A stretch of DNA of 6,827 nt from Bacilli bacterium (GTDB lineage Bacteria > Bacillota_I > Bacilli_A > RFN20 > CAG-288). Below, piece after piece: positions 1 through 5,660 of this stretch. The notes below the pieces were generated by a model that worked only from the letters and a program-made list of their open reading frames with translations, was not told the DNA's origin and made no database searches. The stretch spans positions 1 to 6,827 of the forward strand of contig CAAGIQ010000233.1 in assembly GCA_900769965.1 (NCBI GenBank), given 5' to 3'. Each line of letters starts with the position of its first letter. The first letter of the stretch is position 1. Made by a program: the position numbers and the translations under genes.

Positions 1-333
1 AAAGCTTTCATCGGAAAGGTCGTGTTCGATTAAACAGGCATCTTTTTGAGCTTGAGAAGATGAAACGCCGATACTTTCTAAAAAGGTGGTTATAAGGCGA
101 TGCTTTTCATATGTTTTAGTAGCTATTTCTAATCCTTTTTCAGTCAATATGATCTTTCCTTTATCATCGATGTCGATGTAGGAGTTATCTTTTAATTTTT
201 TCATAGCGATGCTTACAGAAGGTTTAGAGAAATTCATATCGTTAGCGATGTCTATAGATCTTACTGAACCTAGTTTTTCTTGAAGCATCAATATTCTTTC
301 TAAATAATCTTCGCTTGATTCAAATGGATGCAT
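1..333 (-). CDS. DtxR/MntR-family metal-dependent transcriptional repressor (partial, 3' end beyond window)
   Basis: The first 111 residues of a metal-responsive repressor are present; the frame is open to base 1, so the C-terminal part lies outside. It starts MHPFESSEDYLERILMLQ, a typical DtxR-family opening. A winged helix-turn-helix follows (about residues 20-70, recognition helix near KPSVSIAMKKLK), then the start of the dimerisation/metal domain. By alignment from memory with B. subtilis MntR, the metal ligands are D9, E12, H78, C100, E103 and H104. C100 sits where MntR has Glu and DtxR has Cys, while D9 is MntR-like, so Mn versus Fe specificity cannot be assigned. The ATG is supported by an AGAGGT ribosome binding site 7 bases upstream and a promoter just before it. 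The family acts as a cytosolic dimer that shuts metal uptake genes when metal is plentiful. Its targets are not in the window, though the divergent unknown gene could be one. Family assignment is firm; specificity is open. Confidence 0.93.
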   Translation of the reverse strand, partial: MHPFESSEDYLERILMLQEKLGSVRSIDIANDMNFSKPSVSIAMKKLKDNSYIDIDDKGKIILTEKGLEIATKTYEKHRLITTFLESIGVSSSQAQKDACLIEHDLSDESF

Positions 334-349
334 TGTTATACCTCTTTAT

Positions 350-378
350 ATAACGATAATTTTAATCTTATTTGTTAT
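350..378. repeat. Imperfect inverted repeat over the -10 of the DtxR-family promoter (possible operator)
   Basis: ATAAC at 350-354 is mirrored by GTTAT at 374-378, with further partial pairing inside. The repeat covers the -10 box and part of the spacer, where an autoregulatory metal repressor would be expected to bind. The sequence does not match the classical DtxR or MntR boxes as I remember them, and 5-base AT-rich arms can arise by chance. Confidence 0.25.
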
Positions 379-387
379 TTGTGTCTA
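359..387 (-). promoter_or_regulatory. Sigma-A-type promoter of the DtxR-family gene
   Basis: Read on the minus strand, -35 TAGACA (382-387) and -10 TAAAAT (359-364) are separated by exactly 17 bases. Each matches the consensus at five of six positions. The predicted transcription start is near 352, giving a leader of about 20 bases that contains the AGAGGT ribosome binding site. This is prediction only. Confidence 0.6.
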
Positions 388-410
388 GTGATTTGATTTC
401 TTTCTTGAGG

Positions 411-496
411 AAAAAATTGATTAATAAGAGTTAAAAAACTATGTGAAAAATAGCCAAAAAATCGATTTTTCTTCGACAAAGTCAAAAAAATTAAAA
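411..496. promoter_or_regulatory. Phased A/T tracts in the divergent intergenic region (possible curved or UP-like DNA)
   Basis: A or T runs of five or more lie at 411-416, 433-438, 446-450, 456-461, 466-470 and 484-490. Several centres are 10-12 bases apart, close to one helical turn. AAAAATCGATTTTT at 457-470 is a perfect 14-base palindrome. Such DNA tends to be curved and can enhance a promoter. I could not settle on -35/-10 boxes for the plus-strand gene: TATATT at 538-543 is a possible -10 but lacks a good -35. No gene is seen in 334-574. Confidence 0.35.
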
Positions 497-574
497 GATG
501 TAAACTCTTTCATAACTTATCTATTAATCAAATAGTATATATTTATTTTAAGATACATATGAAAGGGGAATAAT

Positions 575-1030
575 ATGGCTAGAAAAAATGAGATTTCTTA
601 CATCACTTCCGATATGAATAAAGTTGATTTATACGTAAAGTTTAAAACCACTTCTATCGATGAAGCGCACCAATTTGTTGAACACGTTTCCGAAGTATAT
701 AACTGCCGCGAATTCATCTTCGAAGGCTATATGAAAAAAGGCTTAAGCTTCGCTCTTGTTACTAAAGATGGTCAAGTCGTTCCATCCTATAAAGCTTATA
801 ACTTCTTAGGTGGCCCAGGTTATACATTCGACGATGAAAAAACTAATGCTGAACTTGAAGTTCACGACGCTTTAGTTATTAAAGATGGCGGTACAACTTA
901 TAACTACATCAATGAAAATTCAAAGCTTGTCTACAAAGGCAAGTTCAGAAAAGTTACTCTCTTTGTTAGAGTCTACGATGACTTTAATGGCGACAATAAC
1001 AAGAGATGGGTTGCAATTAACCTTAAGTAA
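575..1030 (+). CDS. Conserved-looking hypothetical protein of 151 residues, probably well expressed
   Basis: I do not recognise this protein. It is complete and soluble, with no signal peptide, no membrane segment and no catalytic motif I can name. It is rich in aromatic residues and alternating hydrophobic/polar stretches, suggesting mostly beta structure, with a glycine-rich turn LGGPGYTF near residue 78 and KDGGTTYNYI near residue 103. It has a single cysteine (C44) and a mixed charge. The start is backed by AAAGGGGA at 562-569, a strong ribosome binding site. Codon use differs from the neighbours: all four His are CAC, and TTC, TAC, AAC, GAC and GGC are common, a pattern usually linked to high expression. 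It is divergent from the DtxR-type repressor, has a strong terminator directly after its stop, and so is likely a single-gene transcript. Metal control is possible but unproven. The gene call is firm; the function is unknown. Confidence 0.85.
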   Translation: MARKNEISYITSDMNKVDLYVKFKTTSIDEAHQFVEHVSEVYNCREFIFEGYMKKGLSFALVTKDGQVVPSYKAYNFLGGPGYTFDDEKTNAELEVHDALVIKDGGTTYNYINENSKLVYKGKFRKVTLFVRVYDDFNGDNNKRWVAINLK

Positions 1031-1039
1031 TAAATCTAA

Positions 1040-2818
1040 TTAGACGTGGCTAGTTAAAGCTGCGTTTTTTTTAACGACAGAAGAATATACTTCGTATATT
1101 TTTCTATTGATCTCTTTTATCGTTTCTGAATCGATTTTAAGAACTTCTCTATCGAAAGAATAGATTCCGTTATATTCAGCTTCGCAGTCAGCTATTTGGG
1201 TATAGATAGAACCTATTAGGCCCCTATTCTTGATATGAGAAACTACGGTGTTAAGGTATAAGTCTTTATAATATCTAGTAAGCTTTTCTTCATCTTTACA
1301 AAGGTGGTGACCAAATATTCCTTCAAAGTATGAGTGGTTATCTACTTTTAAGGCTGCTCCACCGATCTCTGACATCAGATAGGCTCTGTTATGTTTATTC
1401 TTTCTTTTCATGTTAGGGAAGGAATAGGTGTGTAAAGAGTAGAAATCTGATCTATAAGCTTCATACCATCCTGAAGCGGTATCGTATAGTCTAGAAGGAT
1501 CTTTTTCTTTTAATAAAGAGTAGAAATAAGAAGAATCGAATTGACCCCAGCCTTCGTTAAAGATGGTGTAGACCACTATTGACGGGTGGTTATATAAGCT
1601 ATTTAGATAATAGAAAGCTTCGTTTTTAAATTCTTCTCTACCTAGTTCATCTTCTCGAGACAACTTTTTATAAGAAGTGTGTTTTTCATCGTTTAAAGAG
1701 GCGAAAAGACGAGGTAAGACAACATTTAAAAACTTGTAAGGTGTTCCTCCACAAGGGAAGTCTTGAATTAAGAGCACACCTTCTTTATCAGCGTAGTAAT
1801 AGAACATATCGCATTCGATTTTGATGTGCTTTCTTAAGGTGTTATAACCTAACTCTTTGATATTTTTGATGTCTTTTAAGTAGTCTTCATAGCTTAAAGG
1901 AGTAAGGTTACCTATAAAATAGTAACCTTGATCTAATAATCCGTTAAGGAAGATAGGCTTGTTATTTAAGTAGACTCTTTTTACGTTGTTAATATCTCTT
2001 ATCTCGATTTTTCTAAAAGCGAAGTAAGTGTCGACTTCGTCTTCTTTTAATTTGATATTTACTTCATATAAGTAAGGAGAGGAAGGACTCCACGCTTTTA
2101 TTTCATCAAACTTTATCGAGTAAGGCGTAATGGTATTAAACTTATATTCTTTATCTAAAATAGTTACTTTTGCTTCTTCTACTTCATCGGTAGTTATAAT
2201 TACTTTAACTTCTTTGTTATCGAAATCGGTTATAAACTTAACGTCTTTTATATAGTTAGATGAGGTCGATTCGAGCCATACTGGTTTATATATTCCTGAA
2301 GAAGCGGAATAAAACCAGCCGTTAGGGGAACTAACTTGCTTACCTCTTGAATGATAGGAAGTATCGTTAAGATCTTGAACTTTAACTACTAGATCAAATT
2401 CTTTTCCATACTTAGTTACATCAACTGAGAATTTAGTATAGCCTCCTACATGAGTCATAACCTCTTCGTTGTCGATGTAGATAGTAGCTATTTGATCAAC
2501 CCCGTCAAAGTTTAAGAAGACTTTGTCCTTAATAAAGCTGTCTTCTAAGACCACGTGTTTGCGATAGAAGAGATATTCATCTTTCTCTAATGTTTTATTA
2601 ACTAAACTAGCTTCTGATTCGATAGCAAAAGGGACTCTTACTTTTAAAGGAAATGAAGTAGGAATCTTATCTTCTTTAGTGATACAAGCCTCATAAAACC
2701 CGTTTAAGCATAGATATGAATCTCTTCTTAACGATGGACGCGGATATTCTTTTAAGCAGACTTCTTCTAAGGAATCTACCTTTCTATTCTTATCGACATA
2801 ATATTTGACTTTGTTCAT
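1040..2818 (-). CDS. Glycoside hydrolase family 2 enzyme (beta-galactosidase/beta-glucuronidase superfamily)
   Basis: This complete 592-residue enzyme hydrolyses a beta-linked sugar with retention of configuration. Domains in order are an N-terminal jelly-roll sugar-binding domain (about 30-185; LNFDGVDQIATIYIDNEEV, GGYTKFSVDVT, PNGWFYSASSGIYKPVWLE), an Ig-like strand domain (about 190-272, ending SPSSPYLYEV and FAFRKIEIR), and a TIM barrel (about 280-592). The barrel begins VYLNNKPIFLNGLLDQGYY. The general acid/base is E422 in FNEGWGQFD. The likely nucleophile is E484 in YLMSEIGG. The end motif GSIYTQIADCEAEYNG is also typical. There is no signal peptide, so it acts in the cytosol on imported oligosaccharides or glycosides. 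At about 590 residues it belongs to the short GH2 type without extra C-terminal domains. The exact substrate cannot be read from sequence. No transporter or sugar regulator adjoins it. An AGAGGT site precedes the ATG. Its last codons overlap the convergent gene's terminator. Confidence 0.93.
   Translation of the reverse strand: MNKVKYYVDKNRKVDSLEEVCLKEYPRPSLRRDSYLCLNGFYEACITKEDKIPTSFPLKVRVPFAIESEASLVNKTLEKDEYLFYRKHVVLEDSFIKDKVFLNFDGVDQIATIYIDNEEVMTHVGGYTKFSVDVTKYGKEFDLVVKVQDLNDTSYHSRGKQVSSPNGWFYSASSGIYKPVWLESTSSNYIKDVKFITDFDNKEVKVIITTDEVEEAKVTILDKEYKFNTITPYSIKFDEIKAWSPSSPYLYEVNIKLKEDEVDTYFAFRKIEIRDINNVKRVYLNNKPIFLNGLLDQGYYFIGNLTPLSYEDYLKDIKNIKELGYNTLRKHIKIECDMFYYYADKEGVLLIQDFPCGGTPYKFLNVVLPRLFASLNDEKHTSYKKLSREDELGREEFKNEAFYYLNSLYNHPSIVVYTIFNEGWGQFDSSYFYSLLKEKDPSRLYDTASGWYEAYRSDFYSLHTYSFPNMKRKNKHNRAYLMSEIGGAALKVDNHSYFEGIFGHHLCKDEEKLTRYYKDLYLNTVVSHIKNRGLIGSIYTQIADCEAEYNGIYSFDREVLKIDSETIKEINRKIYEVYSSVVKKNAALTSHV
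1044..1072 (+). terminator. Rho-independent terminator of the 151-residue protein gene
   Basis: ACGTGGCT (1044-1051) pairs along all eight positions with AGCTGCGT (1058-1065), two of them G-U, around a six-base loop. A run of eight T follows, starting at 1065. It begins 13 bases after the stop codon. It lies within the last codons of the convergent glycoside hydrolase gene. Confidence 0.88.
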
Positions 2819-2839
2819 AAGTTTATACCTCTTGGACTA

Positions 2840-2848
2840 ATTATATCA
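2840..2848 (-). promoter_or_regulatory. Extended -10 promoter of the GH2 gene
   Basis: On the minus strand TGATATAAT gives a perfect TATAAT with the TGn extension. There is no good -35 (GTTATT at the 17-base position), which extended -10 promoters can tolerate. The predicted start near 2833 leaves a leader of only about 15 bases, with the AGAGGT site (2827-2832) almost at the RNA 5' end. I see no clear CcpA-type catabolite site nearby. Confidence 0.55.
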
Positions 2849-2900
2849 TTATTCGTTTTTATAATAACTATTCATATAGGAGATGCATAATAAGTCCTTT

Positions 2901-2937
2901 ATTTCGCAAAAATGGTATTTTATCGAAATTGCGAAAT
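2901..2937. repeat. Perfect 9-base inverted repeat upstream of the GH2 promoter
   Basis: ATTTCGCAA (2901-2909) and TTGCGAAAT (2929-2937) are exact reverse complements separated by 19 bases. A third partial half-site, ATTTCGATA on the minus strand, adjoins the right arm. There is no T tract on either side, so it is not a terminator. It sits about 30 bases upstream of the GH2 -35 region, which suits an operator or activator site, but this is inference. The rest of 2819-3007 holds only the GH2 promoter and the ATPase operon terminator. Confidence 0.55.
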
Positions 2938-2968
2938 GACAATTTGTTTGAAAGAAAATAATTCACTT

Positions 2969-3000
2969 AAAAAGCCTTATTCGAAACTATCGGATAAGGC
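2969..3000 (-). terminator. Rho-independent terminator of the metal-efflux operon
   Basis: GCCTTAT and ATAAGGC form a seven-base stem (2974-2980 with 2994-3000), extended by CGA/TCG past one mismatch, with loop TAGTT. On the minus strand it is followed by TTTTT (2973-2969). It begins 8 bases after the ATPase stop codon, closing the arsR-HMA-ATPase operon. Confidence 0.88.
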
Positions 3001-3007
3001 CAAATTT

Positions 3008-4873
3008 TTATTTCTTGATGAGGTTTACTCTTAGCGAATTTAATATAGCTAAGAAAGAAACTCCGACATCAGCGAAGATCGCTAACCACATCTCGGCATA
3101 ACCTAAGGCTGAAAGAATTAAGACTAATACTTTTATACCTATAGCGAAGTAGATGTTTTCGTTTACGATAGTTATAACTTTTTTAGCGATTCTTTTCGAA
3201 AGCTTAATCTTAGTTAAGTTGTCGTTTGTTATTACTACATCGCTAGCTTCGATAGCTGCGTCGCTTCCGACTTTACCCATGGAGATTCCCACATCCGCTA
3301 TCATCAAACTTGGAGCGTCGTTAATGCCATCTCCGACGTAGCAGACAACATCGTTCTTACCTTTGTTTTTGATGATGTTTTCAACCTCTTTTACCTTGTC
3401 TTGAGGTAGCAAAGAAGCCTTGTAACTAGTGAGGTTTAAGTAAGAAGCAACTTTATTAGCTACAGAAGAGTTATCTCCTGTTAACATGATGGTTTTTCCT
3501 TTGGAATTGAGGTAGGAAATGACTTCTTTACTTTCCTCTTTTATCTTGTCTTGAACGACTATATAACCGAGGAAAATATCGTTTTTGGCAACGTAGATTA
3601 CACTTCCTATTTCATCAGCTTCTTTAAATTCTATCCCGTTTTCTTTTAGTAGTTTAGCGTTCCCACAGAGAATTACTTCATCATCTTTTTTGGCGATAAT
3701 TCCTCGTCCTTGGACGTTAGTTAAACTATAGGAGAGGTTATCATCTACTACATAAGCTTTCTTTATCGAGTTAGCTATCGGATGATTCGATTTACTTTCA
3801 GCTATTGCAGCAAGAGATAATATCTCATCTTTTTTATCTTCTGGATAGACCTTGCTCACTTCGAAGTCGCCTTCGGTTAAGGTTCCGGTTTTGTCGAAGA
3901 TGAAGATATTAGCTTTATTTAATTTCTCGATGTAGTTAGAACCTTTTATCAGAATTCCGTTCTTGCTAGCAATACCGATACCGGAGAAGAATGAAAGAGG
4001 AATGGAGATAACTAAAGCGCAAGGGCAGGAGACGACTAAGAAGTTAAGTGAACGGGTTAACCAAGTCATCCAATCCCCAGTTATAGATCCAGGAATTACT
4101 ACTAATAGAAGCGCTAGTAAGCAGACAATTGGAGTGTAAAACTTAGCAAATTTTGAGATGAAGTTTTCCGCTTTGGCTTTGTTTGAAGAGGCGTTTTCTA
4201 CTAGTTCTAATATCTTAGATACGGTGGAATTACTAAATTCCTTAGTTACTTCGATTTCTAGATCGCTCTCGATATTAATAGATCCACTTAAGATCTCTTG
4301 TCCGACTTCGATTTCTCTTAAGGCTGATTCGCCGGTTAAGGCTCTTGTATCTAAAGAAGAGGCACCTTCTTTTACTATTCCGTCAAGAGGTACTTTTTCT
4401 CCTGGCTTAACAAGTAAGACATCACCGACTTTTACTTCTTCTGGAAGAACTACTTCTATAGATCCATCTACGATTTTATTAGCGTAGGTTGGACATATTT
4501 CCATGAGTTCTTTTATAGAATTACGTGATCTATTTACAGCGTAATCTTGGAAGAATTCTCCGAATTGATAGAAGACTAATACCGCTACAGCTTCTTCGAA
4601 TTCAAAGGTGGCAAAAGCACCGATAGTAGCTATAAGCATCAAGAAGTTTTCATCGAAAATCTGCCCGTGAGATATGTTCCTAATAGCTTTAAATATGACA
4701 TCGTAGCCGATAGCTATATATAAAACTAAATAGAGAGAAAGAGGGAATAGATAACTTAAATCGGAATTGAAAACGGTATTTAAATCTATTACCTTATCGG
4801 TTATAAAGACCGCTAGAAAAAGGACGAGAACTATTAGAAGACGTATTAGATTACGTTTCTGAGATCTAGTCAT
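3008..4873 (-). CDS. cadA: P1B-2-type heavy-metal-exporting ATPase (Zn2+/Cd2+/Pb2+)
   Basis: This complete 621-residue membrane pump exports divalent soft metals using ATP. Visible motifs are the actuator TGES (180-183), the membrane metal site SCPCALV with C283-P284-C285, the phosphorylation site DKTGT with D327, SNHP in the nucleotide domain (H364-P365), TGD at 465-467 and GDGINDAPS (514-522). K581 and ADVG with D602 in the last membrane helices are 21 residues apart, matching the Lys/Asp pair of E. coli ZntA, which marks the P1B-2 (Zn/Cd/Pb) subgroup rather than the copper one. The protein begins almost directly with membrane helices (about 8-25, 40-60, 76-105). There is no N-terminal metal-binding domain; that domain is encoded separately just upstream. 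Its ATG follows the HMA stop by one base, implying translational coupling. Expression should follow the ArsR-controlled promoter. The symbol is by subgroup; Zn versus Cd preference is not resolved. Confidence 0.94.
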   Translation of the reverse strand: MTRSQKRNLIRLLIVLVLFLAVFITDKVIDLNTVFNSDLSYLFPLSLYLVLYIAIGYDVIFKAIRNISHGQIFDENFLMLIATIGAFATFEFEEAVAVLVFYQFGEFFQDYAVNRSRNSIKELMEICPTYANKIVDGSIEVVLPEEVKVGDVLLVKPGEKVPLDGIVKEGASSLDTRALTGESALREIEVGQEILSGSINIESDLEIEVTKEFSNSTVSKILELVENASSNKAKAENFISKFAKFYTPIVCLLALLLVVIPGSITGDWMTWLTRSLNFLVVSCPCALVISIPLSFFSGIGIASKNGILIKGSNYIEKLNKANIFIFDKTGTLTEGDFEVSKVYPEDKKDEILSLAAIAESKSNHPIANSIKKAYVVDDNLSYSLTNVQGRGIIAKKDDEVILCGNAKLLKENGIEFKEADEIGSVIYVAKNDIFLGYIVVQDKIKEESKEVISYLNSKGKTIMLTGDNSSVANKVASYLNLTSYKASLLPQDKVKEVENIIKNKGKNDVVCYVGDGINDAPSLMIADVGISMGKVGSDAAIEASDVVITNDNLTKIKLSKRIAKKVITIVNENIYFAIGIKVLVLILSALGYAEMWLAIFADVGVSFLAILNSLRVNLIKK

Positions 4874-4874
4874 A

Positions 4875-5096
4875 CTATCTACCTACAAAGTTAACTTCTT
4901 TATCAACTTTTCTACATTCTTTTAAAGCTAATTCGACGATTTCATCAAATCTATCATCTTCAGCTTCTAAAGTCATCCTTTGAGTCATAAAGGCGATGGA
5001 ACAAGAGATAACACCATCTAATTTTTTGATGTTTCTTTCCATTTTGCTAGCGCAGTTAGCGCAATCTAAATTTTCTAATCTAATTACTTTTTTCAT
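4875..5096 (-). CDS. Free-standing heavy-metal-associated (HMA) domain protein
   Basis: This 73-residue soluble protein is a single HMA ferredoxin-like domain. The metal loop is LDCANCASKME with C12 and C15, preceded by Asp11; the D-C-x-x-C form is the one seen at the N-terminus of CadA/ZntA pumps. Two further cysteines, C36 aside, are limited: the sequence CSIAF holds C37 and KECRK holds one near residue 61. It corresponds to the metal-binding domain missing from the ATPase encoded next, so it probably binds the exported metal and passes it to, or regulates, the pump in the cytosol. The start is backed by AAAGGAG at 5104-5110, which is formed by the last codons of the upstream arsR-type gene. 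A 1-base gap separates it from the ATPase start. A copper-chaperone (CopZ) role is less likely because of the Asp before the first Cys and the P1B-2 partner. Confidence 0.9.
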   Translation of the reverse strand: MKKVIRLENLDCANCASKMERNIKKLDGVISCSIAFMTQRMTLEAEDDRFDEIVELALKECRKVDKEVNFVGR

Positions 5097-5100
5097 ACTG

Positions 5101-5418
5101 TTACTCCTTTATATGTTCTAATCCGCATTGGAAAATCTTTGATACGTGGTCATCGTCTAAAGAATAGAAGACTTCTTTTCCGACTTTTCTAGTTTTCACT
5201 AACTTAGATTGACGTAATATTCTTAATTGATGAGATACTGCTGATTTTGTCATGTCTAGACAGGAAGCGATATCGCAGACGTTAAGTTCGTTAATCTCTA
5301 AGCAGGATAGAATCTTAGTTCTTGTCGAATCTCCGAGGACTTTAAATAGATCGGCTAGATCGTAAAGAACTGATTCATCTTCTAGTTTGGATTTAACTTC
5401 GTTTACTATTTCGTTCAT
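5101..5418 (-). CDS. ArsR/SmtB-family metal-sensing repressor with an SmtB-like alpha-5 site
   Basis: This 105-residue winged-helix dimeric repressor should control the efflux operon it heads. LADLFKVLGDSTRTKILSCL (21-40) is the conserved first part of the fold. ELNVCDIASCLDMTKSAVSHQLRILRQ (44-70) holds the helix-turn-helix, and KVGKEVFYSL the wing. In the C-terminal helix D89, H91, H102 and E105 match the D-x-H...H..E ligand spacing of the SmtB alpha-5 zinc site, with E105 the very last residue. The alpha-3 site of CadC/ArsR (CxC) is reduced to N46-V-C48, so a cadmium/lead thiolate site of the CadC kind looks incomplete. Zinc (or cobalt) sensing is therefore favoured; this is inference. The start is supported by AAGGAGG five bases upstream. 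A perfect operator and promoter precede it, and the HMA gene starts 4 bases after its stop. Confidence 0.94.
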   Translation of the reverse strand: MNEIVNEVKSKLEDESVLYDLADLFKVLGDSTRTKILSCLEINELNVCDIASCLDMTKSAVSHQLRILRQSKLVKTRKVGKEVFYSLDDDHVSKIFQCGLEHIKE

Positions 5419-5430
5419 CTAATCCTCCTT

Positions 5431-5454
5431 ATAGTTGAATGATTGTTCAACTAT
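5431..5454. promoter_or_regulatory. ArsR/SmtB-type operator
   Basis: ATAGTTGAA (5431-5439) and TTCAACTAT (5446-5454) are exact reverse complements separated by six bases. The core TGAA-N6-TTCA is the spacing of the SmtB/CzrA/CadC operator family. It lies between the -10 box and the ribosome binding site, in the position expected for blocking transcription by the repressor encoded just downstream. Confidence 0.88.
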
Positions 5455-5458
5455 TCAT

Positions 5459-5487
5459 ACTATACAGCTGGAATTCTGCTGTGTCAA
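5459..5487 (-). promoter_or_regulatory. Sigma-A promoter of the arsR-HMA-ATPase operon
   Basis: On the minus strand a perfect -35 TTGACA (5482-5487) is separated by 17 bases from -10 TATAGT (5459-5464), five of six matches. The predicted start near 5452 falls inside the operator, so bound repressor would cover the start site. This is the strongest promoter in the window. Confidence 0.88.
5464..5482. repeat. Near-palindrome filling the promoter spacer
   Basis: ACAGC (5464-5468) mirrors GCTGT (5478-5482), and the inner bases around AATT also pair apart from one T-T mismatch and one G-T. It occupies the whole -10/-35 spacer of the efflux promoter and is separate from the TGAA-N6-TTCA operator. 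It may be a second regulator's site or chance. Confidence 0.3.
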
Positions 5488-5534
5488 CAACCAATCTTGA
5501 TAAAAACGAAAAAATATAAAAGTTGTTAGAGATG

Positions 5535-5562
5535 TCGACTTCAAAATTATCAAAGATATAGT
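5535..5562 (+). promoter_or_regulatory. Weak promoter-like pair before the short AAA_14-like frame
   Basis: TCGACT (5535-5540) and TATAGT (5557-5562) are 16 bases apart, matching the consensus at four and five of six positions. TACAAT at 5562-5567 is an alternative -10. It points towards the small frame at 5613. In DNA this AT-rich such pairs occur by chance. Confidence 0.25.
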
Positions 5563-5612
5563 ACAATCGAAAAAAACCCCAATATTGGAGAAAATTACGA
5601 AAGGATTATTAT

Positions 5613-5660
5613 ATGATTGCTAGAGATAATAATTTACAAAAAGAAAGGATATTTCACTGA
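5613..5660 (+). pseudogene. Possible N-terminal remnant of an AAA_14-type ATPase gene (15 codons)
   Basis: The frame reads MIARDNNLQKERIFH then TGA. Members of the AAA_14/DUF4143 ATPase family commonly begin M-I-x-R-(D/E)-x-Y-L-x-K, which this resembles at M1, I2, R4, D5, L8 and K10. A well-placed GAAAGGA (5599-5605) lies seven bases before the ATG. The frame stops inside the left arm of a hairpin, and nothing like the family's P-loop follows in any plus-strand frame, so the rest of the gene would have been lost. The nearby minus-strand ATPase is in the opposite orientation and continues past the window, so this would come from another copy. Fifteen residues are too few for proof; a small leader peptide or chance is also possible. 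Confidence 0.35.

Noticed and set aside
559..561. ATG just before the 151-residue gene
   Set aside because: It reads only ATG AAA GGG GAA TAA and overlaps the ribosome binding site of the real gene.
1035..1044. TCTAATTAGA palindrome, also at 5890-5899, at the ends of two genes
   Set aside because: Two copies of a 10-base AT-rich palindrome just after stop codons, with no shared flanks, are compatible with chance.
2901..2937. Inverted repeat as a second terminator
   Set aside because: There is no T tract after the stem on either strand, the loop is 19 bases, and a clear terminator already lies at 2969-3000.
3153..3341. Plus-strand open frame of 62 codons
   Set aside because: It lies wholly antisense to the C-terminal part of the P1B-2 ATPase, has no ribosome binding site I can see, and encodes nothing recognisable.
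4158..4487. Plus-strand open frame of 109 codons
   Set aside because: It is antisense to the ATPase actuator domain. The serine/threonine-rich low-complexity product is what the opposite strand of this coding region would give.
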